Part shown: piece by piece, positions 1 through 10,617 of the stretch
Layout: each line of letters opens with the position of its first letter
Numbering within the stretch: position 1 is the first letter of the stretch
Assembly: GCA_037501455.1 (NCBI GenBank)
Contig: CM074861.1
Coordinates: 94,837,001 to 94,901,000 of the forward strand
Source: Lantana camara
Lineage: Eukaryota > Streptophyta > Magnoliopsida > Lamiales > Verbenaceae
DNA length: 64,000 nt
Reading direction: 5' to 3'
The notes under the pieces: generated by a model
Told to the model about the DNA's origin: nothing
Database searches by the model: none
What the model saw: only the letters and a program-made list of their open reading frames with translations
Program-made: the position numbers and the translations under genes

Positions 1-485
1 AAACACCAAGAGAAGGAGAAGAATTTCATCTCAAATTTCAAGCTATAATTTGAAGAAGTTTTGAAGCTAGAAGCATCATCATCATTATCCCTTCACTTCA
101 TCTCATTTCTTGCTTGAATTCAAGGTAAACATGGAATTGGATGAATCTTTTGGTTGGTGAATGAGTAGGGTTCATGAGTTATATGATGGATTCTTGCAAC
201 ATTTGAGCTAGGAGCATGATTAGGATGATTAGAATGGAAGTTTGCATGAATACCTTGAAGTATATGGAAGATTGGAAGCATGTGTTCATATGGGTTTGGA
301 ATGATGAAACCTTGATGATTGATGCATGTTTAATGGTTTATATGCTACCTAATTGATGTTTTTAAGTTATATACATGTTATGTGATTATTTTGGAGCATT
401 TTGGTTGAGTTTACCTTGGGTTTTCATCCCTTTTCTTTCTTCCCCGAAGCTACCCCTGTTTTGGCCTTTTTTTCACCTCTGGAAC

Positions 486-607
486 AGTACCCGGCCGGGT
501 ACTTTTTGTGCATAAAAAGTACCCAGGCGGGTAGTTTTCCCCCGAAAAGCTTCTGTACTGCTTACCCGGTCGGGGAACTTTTCCCTTGAATTTTACCCGG
601 CCGGGTA
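486..607. repeat. GC-rich palindrome cluster in A 5' LTR
   Basis: There are four palindromic units in 122 bases. The first, AGTACCCGGCCGGGTACT (486-503), is a perfect 18-base palindrome. A weaker unit lies at 520-533 and another at 565-574. A perfect 14-base palindrome, TACCCGGCCGGGTA, lies at 594-607. The first two units are also joined by arms TACTTTTT and AAAAAGTA around a GTGCAT loop, so a longer hairpin is possible. The copy in the right LTR is at 8018-8140. No coding sense is apparent. Confidence 0.85.
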
Positions 608-1895
608 CTCCCTCATCCGAACTCCAAATAACCTCATTTTTTATTCGTTGGAAAGCTCTTGAAATTTAGAACAACCTCCAATTGGAATCACCTCAATATC
701 TTTTCCCATTTGTGAGATATAATCAATTCGTTTTGGTGTCGCTGCTTTACCCGCAAACTGCATTCACCCAACTTCAACCGTTTGCCATTTTCTCCTCGCT
801 TTGAACTAGAAAACGAGCCATGTATCATTTTAAAGGTATACTTGTCTAGTTTCATTCCCAACAAACAAAACCTAATTCCAATCTCTAGAACTTTAGATAT
901 TTCCCTTTTTCCACAGCTTGGTCATTTTAAAAAATTGTCGGTTTTTGCCAAACTTCACCAAAACCCTTGTTATTGCGTTCCTTTCACTTTCTTGGCTCCC
1001 ATACGTGACTTATATGAATTATAGGCCTACTTTATTGATAAGTATGCTCCTATTTGACACTCATTGATTATAAATGCATGATTTAGGTTACATATCATTG
1101 TCGTTCGTCATAATTGGTTCATTCGAGTCGAGTCTTATTTCACACTTGTCCTTGTTGCACAGATCTCGGTCCCAGAGATGAGGAGCATGCTCCATAGGGT
1201 GCTTCTTTGTTCTTTTTTGTTGGTTAAGGTGAGGTTTAAATTCTAGATATATAGAACCCTTACAACCCTTATGTGATTTTGGCCAAAACGTATCTATATA
1301 TCTATAGTTTTTGAACCTTATGATTTTCAAATGATTTCACGAAAATGGATTGATTGATTGATTGACGAATTGATTATTTTGGCGAGTAACTATTGTTCAC
1401 GTTGGGCCCAAGGGTAGTGTATTGAGCCAACCGGGAAAGCAAGGGCTGACGGGTAACTCTTGCACTATCCTCACCATTGTGGGATCACCTCTGAATCCAC
1501 CAGGAGGTTTGGTGGAGGAAGAAATCCCGTGCGTGGGAGTCATGTTCCCGACGTACACCATGATTGGATGGCTGGGTCTTGCAAGCCCGCCATCACCCGG
1601 AGGAAGAAGGATTTATTGATTGAAATTGTTAATTGTGCACGGAATTGTTGTGTGATCACCTAATCCACTAATAAATTGAAGTATTATACACAGTCGGTGA
1701 AAGGTTGGAGATTTGCCCTCACTCGCCGGGCAACAAATTGATTGTATTGAATTGATTGAATTGATAAAATGGATTAATTGTAACCTCGGGCGATATTATC
1801 TCTTCTTTTCTAAATCGTGTTGTTATTTTCCAAAATTATTACCCGAGATTATAACTTGTATGTATGTGCGCAAATATTTATTTATACCCCCTCGC

Positions 1896-1914
1896 TCAGT
1901 CCGTGTTGGACTGA
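1896..1914 (+). other. CAGTC-type hairpin in A 5' LTR
   Basis: Arms TCAGTCC and GGACTGA are perfectly complementary around the loop GTGTT. A pyrimidine-rich stretch and TTTTTGCAGGTT follow at about 1925-1941. The same arrangement with a different stem lies in the LTRs of B and D. The role is unknown; the downstream part resembles a 3' splice acceptor. Confidence 0.7.
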
Positions 1915-2326
1915 CACCTCAACCTTTCAGTTTTTGCAGGTTCGTACTAGGCGGGAATTAGAGTCTAGCCTGTTTTATTCGGGTCTTGCACTTCACCTTC
2001 ATATTTTGGCTCATGTATCGATACTTCTTATATTTTGTATTATCCCTTACCTAATGTTGGAGGTGATATGGTATTGTATGAAATGTTGGTATCTATTAAT
2101 AAATATGTAATTATGGTACCTATAAGTATTGAATGTTATTGCTTCCGCTTTTATTGATACATTTGTTTATTGGTATTAATTGAGGGTACCCGCCTAGCTT
2201 TTGATTTTGTATTGTCTCCCGTTCGCTATAGTTTCGGTTCGTGTATGAATTGCCCGTTTCATATGTGGATTGAGGCTATAGTGCGGGGGATGTGGCGCCT
2301 ACCATTCCGGGTGCTACATCCTAAGG

Positions 2327-2338
2327 TGGTATCAGAGC
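2327..2338 (+). other. A primer binding site (tRNA-iMet)
   Basis: TGGTATCAGAGC lies 8 bases after the LTR end. It has the form of the plant initiator-methionine tRNA primer site used to start minus-strand DNA synthesis. The leader from here to the gag ATG is about 205 bases and contains no gene. The motif CATGCATATACAGTGTTTG just before gag has relatives in B and D. Confidence 0.9.
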
Positions 2339-2543
2339 CCGGTTGCAAAACCGCGGTTCTAGTGTCGTGTCTTGTGAGTCTAAGTCGTGCAGCATAGGAT
2401 TACTTGATTACTTGAGAGTCTTGCATCTTATTTGAAACTATTTAACCTTATTTGAATTATGTGACTTATGTGTTCTATGGACATTAATTACATTTATTCA
2501 TACTTGTTAATCAAACATGCATATACAGTGTTTGTATTTCAGG

Positions 2544-3815
2544 ATGCCTCGTGGAAGGCCTCGTAGAGAGCATTCTCCCGGTCATCGGCATCACCATCGT
2601 GATCGAACTCCACCTCCACCCCCTCAAGCTCAACCTCAAGACTTCTTAAACTCTATGGTTCAACTTATTGATCAAAGATTAAGAGATTATGTGCCTCCTG
2701 CACCACCAACTCCTCCACCAGCACCACAGGCCCCAATTTCAGCTATTTTGAGGGAATTCCAAAACCAACATCCAGCTAGATTCTTCAAGGGAAATGACAT
2801 CCAAGCCGAGCAATGGCTTAAAGAGGTGGAACGAATTTGGGAACTTATTCCTTGTGAGACTCGGGAAAAGGCTAGGTGTACCCTCACTCTAATCCAAGGA
2901 GAGGCTTATTCTTGGTGGGAAAGTACCAAGATTGTTTTAGATATCGCAGAAGAAGAAGTCACATGGGAGGTTTTCATTAGGGAATTCAAGAACAAGTTCA
3001 TTCCTCCTTCATCTCGCACTAGGAGACTTAGGGAGTTCACGGAGCTCAAACAAGGGAATAGATTGGTGGCCGATTATATAGCTGAGTTTGAGAGATTGTC
3101 CAAATATGCACCTAACATCGCCAGTGATGATTTTCATAAGGCTATGCAATTCGTACAGGGTCTGAGGCCGGACATTCAAGCTGCAATAAAAGCTGTTAAT
3201 ACCAGTACTTGGAAGAAAGCTACCCAAAAGGCCTTGAAAGTGGAAGACTCGGTAAATGCTCGAAGAGCTACTTACAGATCAAGTCAGCGTTTCGGTTCGA
3301 GGTCGAGGTCGAATTACAATCCCGGAAAGAGGCCAATCAATTATGATATGCCACCACCACAGTCCAAGGGCCCGATGAAGAAATTCAAGCCCCAAACGCC
3401 ACAAGTGCCGGTTCAGAAAGCTCCCCGGGTTACTCCTGCCGCACTACCATCTACCGGGAAGCTGGGATGTTCTTATTGTGGGTGGCCTACCCATACCTAT
3501 GAGAATTACCGGCGTCGCCTGAATCTTTGTCTGATTTGTGGGAAGGCCGATCATAAAGTGGATACGTGTCCAGATAAACGGGATCCACCCCCTGGGGGTC
3601 AGAGGCTGCTTGTTAGAGCCCGTGCTTATGCCTTGGAGGGAGAGGAAGCAGATGCAGATGTGGACCCCGCTGCCGTTGTTGAAGGTACCATTTGCATTCA
3701 TGGCACGAACATACATACTTTGTTTGATCCGGGGGTACCCATTCTTTTATCTCTTGTGATATTTCTATGGAATTACCTCTATGTGTTACTCTTTCCTCTG
3801 CTTATTATGTTGTGA
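2544..3815 (+). pseudogene. gag: A gag and start of protease, frameshifted
   Basis: This is the structural protein of the virus-like particle. I chose the ATG at 2544 because it follows the TTTCAG leader motif and begins the basic MPRGRPRRE run; an upstream in-frame ATG at 2517 also exists. A proline-rich N-terminal part is followed by the retrotransposon Gag capsid domain (roughly residues 70-230, with the QAEQWLKEVERIW start). Two zinc-knuckle regions follow: an imperfect one from residue 309 (CSYCGWPTHTYENY, last Cys missing) and a complete CX2CX4HX4C at residues 329-342. The frame then enters the protease with FDPG, a DSG/DTG equivalent, and loses frame near 3730-3740, so the last residues to 3815 are out-of-frame translation. 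The rest of the protease continues in the pol frame. Confidence 0.85.
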
Positions 3816-6800
3816 GTACTCCTTTTGGTGGTAGTGTAAAAACTAACCTGGTTTTTAGAGAGGTGCCGGTGAGTATTGAGGGTCGAGTCTTTTCCACGGA
3901 TTTCATTGAATTATCTATGTCTCGGTATGGATCTATCTTGGGTATGGATTGGCTTTACAAGCACTGTGCTACTGTTGATTGCCGGGCTAAGAGAGTCCAG
4001 TTGGGTTCAGAAATTATAACGGGGCGAAGTTCTAAAACCGTGCCTTTATTATCTTTCTCCGAAGCTCAGAAATTGGTTCGTGATGGAGCTACGGGATTTA
4101 TAGCTTACATTCTTAATCAACCTAAGGACCAGATGAAGTTAGAAGAGACAAAAGTGGTTAAGGAGTTTCCCGAAGTGTTTCCGAAAAATTTAGATTCATT
4201 GCCACCGGAAAGGGAGATCGAATTTGTGATTGACTTGTATCTGAATGCTGAGCCGTATTCTAAAACTCAATATCGGATGGCTCCAGCAGAGTTGAAGGAG
4301 TTAAAGGTGCAACTTGAGGGTCTCTTAGAAATCGGATATATTAGACCGAGTTCATCGCCGTGGGGAGCGCCGGTATTATTTGTGAAGAAGAAAGATGGTA
4401 CCTTGAGGATGTGTATTGATTATCGGGAATTGAATCGGATGATAATTAAGAATAAATATCCTCTTCCACACATCGAGGAGTTATTTGATATACTCCAGGG
4501 ATCAAAAGTGTATTCGAAGCTTGATTCAAGACAAGGGTATTATCAACTATGGATCCGAGCCGAGGATATTCCAAAGACGGGCTTCAATACTAGATATGGG
4601 CATTATGAATTCGTGGTTATGCCTTTTGCTTTGACAAATGCTCCCGCCGCTTTTATGGATATGATGCATAGAATTTTCCAGCCTTTTCTTGATAAGTTTG
4701 TTGTGATCTTTATCGATGATATTTTGGTTTTCTCCAAGTCGGCTGAGGAACATGCAAGACATCTTAAGCTTGTGTTGAAAACTTTGAAGGAACACCAATT
4801 GTTTGCAAAATTTAGTAAATGCAAGTTTTGGATTGACCGAGTTTCTTTCTTGGGCCATATTATTTCGGGGAATGGATTAGAAGTTGATCCTTCCAAAATT
4901 GAGGCTGTAATAAAGTGGGAGAGACCGAAGAATGCCTCTGAGATTAAAAGTTTCTTGGGATTGGCGGGTTATTATAGGAGGTTCGTGCAAGATTTTTCTA
5001 AAATTGCTGCTCCTTTGACTCGGTTAACAAAGAAAGATGTTAAGTATGAGTGGAATGAAAGCTGTGAAAAGAGTTTTAATATTTTGAAAGAGAAATTGGT
5101 TTCAGCCCCAGTTCTAACTCTTCCGGATGGTTTAGAAGGATATACAGTCTACACGGATGCCTCTAGAGAAGGTTTGGGATGTGTTTTGACTCAGAATAGC
5201 AAAGTTATCGCTTATGCTTCCCGAAAGTTGAAGGATTATGAGAAGAATTATCCAACACATGATCTTGAACTCGCAGCGGTGATATTCGCACTTGGAAAAT
5301 GGAGACATTATTTGTATGGAGTTGCCTTTGAAATTTTCTCGGATCATAAGAGTCTCCAATATTTATTTACACAGAAAGATCTTAATTTGAGGCAACAGAG
5401 ATGGATGGAACGATTAGAGGATTATGATTGTGTGATCAAGTATCATCCCGGAAAAGCTAATGTAGTCGCCGGTGCTTTAAGCCGGAAAGTTGGTGCTTCG
5501 AATTTGGAGTTGGGAGAAAGTGGTAAGATCGAGCCTATTATGATAAAAGCCCGGGTATTCATTATCACCATTCAACCGGAATTGAAATCTAGATTGTTTG
5601 AGGCTCAAGGAAAGGATCCGGAAGTGCAAAAGCTAGTTGTTAAAGCAAGAGAGGATCCGAAAAGTCCATTTGGGTTTGATGAAGCTGGTTTTCTTCGCTT
5701 CAAGAACCGAGTAGTGGTACCCGATGAATTGAAAAGGGTATTGTTGGAGGAAGCTCATAAGTGGGCCTATTCAGTACATCCGGGAGAAAACAAAATGTAT
5801 AGAGACTTAAAATAATTTTATTGGTGGCGTGGATTAAAGAAAGACGTGGCCGAGTTTGTGAGGTGTTGTTTAACGTGTCAACAAGTTAAAGCTGAACATC
5901 AAAAGCCGGGAGGTCTCTTACAGCCGTAGTCTATCCTCGAGTGGAAGTGGGAACAGGTGACAATGGATTTTATATCCGGATTACCGAGAGTGAAAGGTGG
6001 CTATGACGGTATTTGGGTGATTGTTGATCGGTTAACGAAATCTGCTCATTTCTTACCGGTCCGAATGTCTTTCAAGATTAGAAAGTTGGCCGAGATTTAT
6101 AATAGAGAGATTGTTCGCCTCCATGGGATTCCAGTGAGTATTGTTTCGGATAGAGATCCCCGCTTTACTTCTAAGTTGTGGCGAGAAGTACAAGATATTT
6201 TGGGAACGAAGCTTCAGTTTAGCACGGCTTTTCATCCCCAAACCGATGGTCAATCTGAGAGGGTGATACGATATTTAGAAGATTTGCTCCGGTCGTGTGC
6301 TTTGGATTTTTCAAATTCATGGTGTGACCAACTTCCATTGATTGAATTTGCGTATAACAATAGCTATCAATCTTCCATCGGCATGGCCCCGTATGAATTA
6401 CTTTTTGGGCGAAAATGTCGGTCTCCTTTATTCTTTGATCTAGAGGAGTGGAGATGGACAAAACAAGAAGGGGTGAAGAAAGGGGAGAAACTTAAAAGAC
6501 CTTCTAAAGCCGTGGAAGCCATGATTGAAAAAGTTCAGCTTATACAACAACGGATGAAGGCAGCACAAGATAGGCAGAAAAGCTACGCCGACATTCGTCG
6601 GAGGGATCTTAAGTTTGAAGTTGGAGATCGAGTTTTCTTGAAAGTATCTCCAGGAAAGGGGTTTTCTCGTATTGGAAAAGGAGGAAAACTTAACCCTCGT
6701 TATTTAGGCCCGTTTGAAATTCTTGAGTGAATTGGGGAAGTGTCTTATAGATTGGATCTACCTCCTAATCTTACCGGAATTCACAATGTTTTTCATGTAT

Positions 6801-7048
6801 CTCAATTAAGAAAATATTATCCGGATGAAACTAAGATTCTCCCCATTGAAGAGGTTGAGTTGGAGCCAAATCTATCCTTTATTCAGAAACCGGTTAGGAT
6901 TTTGGACAAGAAATTTCGAGAATTGAGAAATCGGCGGATTCCTATGGTTAAGGTGTTATGGCGGAGTGATAAAACTGAAGAAATGACTTGGGAGTCGGAA
7001 GAGAAGATGCAAAGGTTCCACCCAGAGTTATTTAATTCCCATCAGTGA
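3767..7048 (+). pseudogene. pol: A pol: protease, RT, RNase H, integrase, chromodomain-like tail, with in-frame stops
   Basis: All pieces read in one frame. The protease remainder is at 3767-4000. Reverse transcriptase (about 4180-5030) has the catalytic FIDD at 4709-4720. RNase H (about 5140-5490) has YTDAS, but the usual ADALSR reads AGALSR near 5468, losing an acidic residue. The integrase zinc region (5750-5890) is hit by a TAA at 5813-5815, and a second stop (TAG) lies near 5926. The integrase core (5957-6730) keeps the D, D and E motifs in MDFISG, SDRDPRF and SERVIRY. A TGA lies at 6728-6730. The tail (6740-7048) has PVRILDKKFRELRN and VKVLWR, like a Tekay chromodomain. The final TGA at 7046-7048 overlaps the pre-PPT hairpin. 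With the frameshift and stops the element cannot make a full Pol. Confidence 0.9.
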
Positions 7049-7083
7049 ATCTGGGGACCAGATTCTTCTAAGGGGGGGAGAGT
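7047..7083 (+). other. A pre-PPT hairpin and polypurine tract
   Basis: Arms GAATCTGG (7047-7054) and CCAGATTC (7058-7065) enclose the loop GGA. Five bases later the polypurine tract AAGGGGGGGAGAGT (7070-7083) abuts the right LTR; it primes plus-strand DNA synthesis. The stem begins inside the pol stop codon. B, D and E have the same hairpin with changed pairs. Confidence 0.85.
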
Positions 7084-9667
7084 TGTAACGCCCCAATTTC
7101 CAGAAGTTCAGGTAAGCACGCCACGAGCGGGTCTTCGGGAGTTGGGGGAATTTAATTTAATCATTTCATTCAATTATTTACAACCTTCATCATATTATAT
7201 ACATTACATCTCTATGCATTTATATAAATTGTCATTTACGTGAATTATATGAACTAATTGCTATATGTGACCTAATTGCAGTAAATGTCCTTGATTGACC
7301 CTTTGTGTAAATTTGACCTAATTGCATTAAAGAAATTGGAGCTACTTGATCTTTTGTGTAGAGAGGAAATTGGATTAAATGAATTCAAATATTAGGAGGA
7401 CTTATGTGCAAAATATGATGACTCATGTCTATTCTTTCAAGACTTTGGTTTATATCATCTCTTTTCCATTGCATTCTACTTCATACCATTTTCATCAAAA
7501 AATCACACACACATACACACAAAATACCGATCAAAACACCAAGAGAAGGAGAAGAATTTCATCTCAAATTTCAAGCTATAATTTGAAGAAGTCTTGAACC
7601 TAGAAGCATCATCATCATTATCCCTTCACTTCATCTCATTTCTTGCTTGAATTCAAGGTAAACATGGAATTGGATGAATCTTGTGGTTGGTGAATGAGTA
7701 GGGTTCTTGAGTTATATGATGTATTCTTGCAATATTTGAGCTAGGAGCATGATTAGGATGATTAGAATGGAAGTTTGCATGAATACCTTGAAGTATATGG
7801 AAGATTGGAAGCATGTGTTCATATGGGTTTGGAATGATGAAACCTTGATGATTGATGCATGTTTAATGGTTTATATGCTACCTAATTGATGTCTTTAAGT
7901 TATATACATGTTATGTGATTATTTTGGAGCATTTTGCTTGAGTTTACCTTGGGTTTTCATCCCTATTCTTTCTTCCCCGAAGCTACCCCTGTTTTGGCCT
8001 TTTTTTCACCTCTGGAACAGTACCCGGGCGGGTACTTTTTGTGCATAAAAAGTACCCGGGCGGGTAGTTTTCCCCCGAAAAGCTTTTGTACTGCTTACCC
8101 GGTCGGGGAACTTTTCCCTTGAATTTTACCCGGCCGGGTACTCCCTCATCCGAACTCCAAATAACCTGAATTTTGATTCGTTGGAAAGCTCTTGAAATTT
8201 AGAACAACCTCCAATTGGAATCACCTCAATATCTTTTCCCATTTGTGAGATATGATCAATTCGTTTTCGTGTCGCTGATTTACCTGCAAACTGCATTCAC
8301 CCAACTTCAACCGTTTGCCATTTTATCCTCGCTTTGAACTAGAAAACGAGCCATGCATCATTTTAAAGGTGTACTTGTCTAGTTTCATTCCCAACAAACA
8401 AAACCTAATTCCAATATCTAGAACTTTAGATATTTCCCTTTTTCCACAGCTTGGTCATTTTCATAAATTACCGGTTTTTGCCAAACTTCACCAAAACCCT
8501 TGTTATTGCGTTCCTTTCACTTTCTTGGCTCCCATACGTGACTTATATGAATTATAGGCCTACTTTATTGATAAGTATGCTCCTATTTGACACTCATTGA
8601 TTATAAATGCATGATTTAGGTTACATATCATTGTCGTTCGTCATAATTGGTTAATTCGAGTCGAGTCTTATTTCATACTTGTCCTTGTTGCACATATCTC
8701 GGTCCCAGAGACAAGGAGCACGCTCCATAAGGTGTTTCTTTGTTCCTTTTTGTTGGTTAAGGTGAGGTTTAAATTCTAGATATATAGAACCCTTACAACC
8801 CTTATGTGATTTTGGCCAAAATGTATCTATATATCTATAGTTTTCGAACCTTATGATTTTCAAATGATTTCACGAAAATGGATTGATTGATTGATTGACG
8901 AATTGATTATTTTGGCGAGTAACTATTGTTCACGTTGGGCCCGAGGGTAGTGTATTGAGCCAACCGGGAAAGCAAGGGCTGACGGGTAACTCTTGCACTA
9001 TCCTCACCATTGTGGGATCACCTCTGAATCCACCAGGAGGTTTGGTGGAGGAAGAATCCTGTGCATGGGAGTCATGTTCCCGACCTACACCATGATTGGA
9101 TGGCTGGGTCTTGCAAGCCCGCCATCACCCGGAGGAAGAAGGATTTATTGATTGAAATTGTTAATTGTGCACGGAATTGTTGTGTGATCACCTAATCCAC
9201 TAATAAATTGAAGTATTATACACAGTCGGTGAAAGGTTGGAGATTTGCCCTCACTTGTCGGGCCACAAATTGATTGTATTGAATTGATTGAATTGATAAA
9301 ATGGATTAGTTGTAACCTCGGGCGATATTATCTCTTCTTTTCTAAATCGTGTTGTTATTTTCCAAAATTATTACCCGAGATTATAACTTGTATGTATGTG
9401 CGCAAATATTTATTTATACCCCCTCACTCAGTCTGTGTTGGACTGACACCTCAACCTTTCAGTTTTTGCAGGTTCGTGCTAGGCGGCAATTAGAGTCTAG
9501 CCTGTTTTATTCGGGTCTTGCACTTCACCATTTTGGCTCATGTATCGATACTTCTTATATTTTGTATTATCCCTTACCTAATGTTGGAGGTGATATGGTA
9601 TTGTATGAAATGTTGGTATCTATTAATAAATATGTAATTATGGTACCTATAAGTATTGAATGTTATT
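7084..9667 (+). repeat. A, 3' LTR, first part
   Basis: It starts TGTAACGCCCC directly after the polypurine tract and follows the left LTR until TTATT at 9663-9667, where element B is inserted. TTATT is repeated at 29264-29268, the target duplication of B. It carries its own palindrome cluster (8018-8140) and CAGTC hairpin (9428-9446, one G-T pair). Confidence 0.93.
8018..8140. repeat. GC-rich palindrome cluster in A 3' LTR
   Basis: This is the counterpart of 486-607. The unit near the end, TACCCGGCCGGGTA at 8127-8140, is perfect. The first two units both read TACCCGGGCGGGTA and are joined by a 12-base-pair stem around GTGCAT. The unit at about 8096-8108 is weaker. Confidence 0.8.
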
Positions 9668-10491
9668 TGTGACACCCCGCCTCTTCGGCATTCCAGGTAC
9701 GGCATCACGGGTGAGTTTAATTCTGTAATTTATGTGAATTATGTGATTAGCATGCTTATATATCGATGTGAGATTTATTTTAATACGTGTGCATTAGAAT
9801 TTAATTAATTGTTCTTGGTCTCAATCGCTCAATATTTGCCGAATTAGGGGACCTAATTTTAATTAGGGTGTTTTGGCCTTCGTGGCTATTTGAGCTCGGG
9901 AATTCGAATTCGAATTTCGATCCTACCATTAAATTCGTTTCGATGATTCGGATTTATTGGAATTAACCTTTTATTTTTCTAAAGCCGTTTGATAGCCCTA
10001 CCGTTTTAAAATCCGGTCCGAGTGGACCGGATATCGTTTGACCCTACCCGTTCGACCCTACCCGTGCCTTAGCTAAAAGAGCCAAGCCTTTCTCCTTTTT
10101 CCTCCACTTTCACGTGCAGCAACAAGGAGAAGAGAAAAGGAGAGGATTTCCCCCTTTGGCCATTCCAAGCTTTGGCTCAAGCTCGTGCCCCGTCCGACCA
10201 CCCAATCGAAGAAGCAAGGTAATCAATGTATTCCTCTCATTATGTGCTTCATTTCTACGTTTGTTTCGTGCCTTGATTCCTTGTCTAGATGCCTATTTGG
10301 GGGTGATGATGAATAGTATCGGGATCGGGATTTGGTATGCTCGGGCTTGTTTCGGGAGGCCTAACTTGTATTTATGTGATCTATGTGTTATGTTTGCTTT
10401 GTGGTATGAATTTCAGGGTGTTTCGTAGTGTTTGGGGGTGTTTTGGTGCTTTTCTTACTGTTCCCGACGCCATGGTTTTGCTGCTGCGAGC

Positions 10492-10617
10492 TTGGTCGCA
10501 CCCGCGACCAATTTATGTGTAAAAATGGTCGCGGCCGCGACCAGTTTTTAAGGGGTTCTCGAGTTGTGGCTTCGCGGCCGCGACTGGTTTTCAGTGCAAT
10601 TTTGTCGCGGCCACTAC
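10492..10617. repeat. GC-rich palindrome cluster in B 5' LTR
   Basis: TTGGTCGC and GCGACCAA (10492-10499, 10504-10511) form an 8-pair stem. TGGTCGCGGCCGCGACCA (10526-10543) is a perfect 18-base palindrome with a NotI-type core. TCGCGGCCGCGA (10572-10583) is perfect. A decayed fourth unit starts at 10604. The cluster sits just before the block shared with A, where A has a different palindrome family. Confidence 0.85.

Larger units (their letters stand above)
1..2318 (+). repeat. A, 5' LTR (5' part outside window)
   Basis: It matches the right LTR from 7534 onward almost base for base and ends with GGGTGCTACA directly before a spacer and the primer site. The terminus CA pairs with the TG that starts the right LTR. 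Within it lie a palindrome cluster (486-607), a block rich in repeated GATT units (1349-1370), a block shared with B and D (about 1408-1615), a hairpin followed by TGCAGGTT (1896-1943) and a G-run box, GTGCGGGGGATGTGG, near the end that is common to A, B and D. Short frames here are not preserved between families and are not called genes. Confidence 0.92.

Noticed and set aside
401..2397. Frames of 60-97 codons in A's LTR, with partners at 7934-9672
   Set aside because: LTR non-coding sequence; not kept in the related LTR of B.
10492..10617. Palindrome clusters read as a CRISPR-like array
   Set aside because: Unit lengths and spacing are irregular, no constant spacer length, no cas genes, and the setting is a plant LTR.
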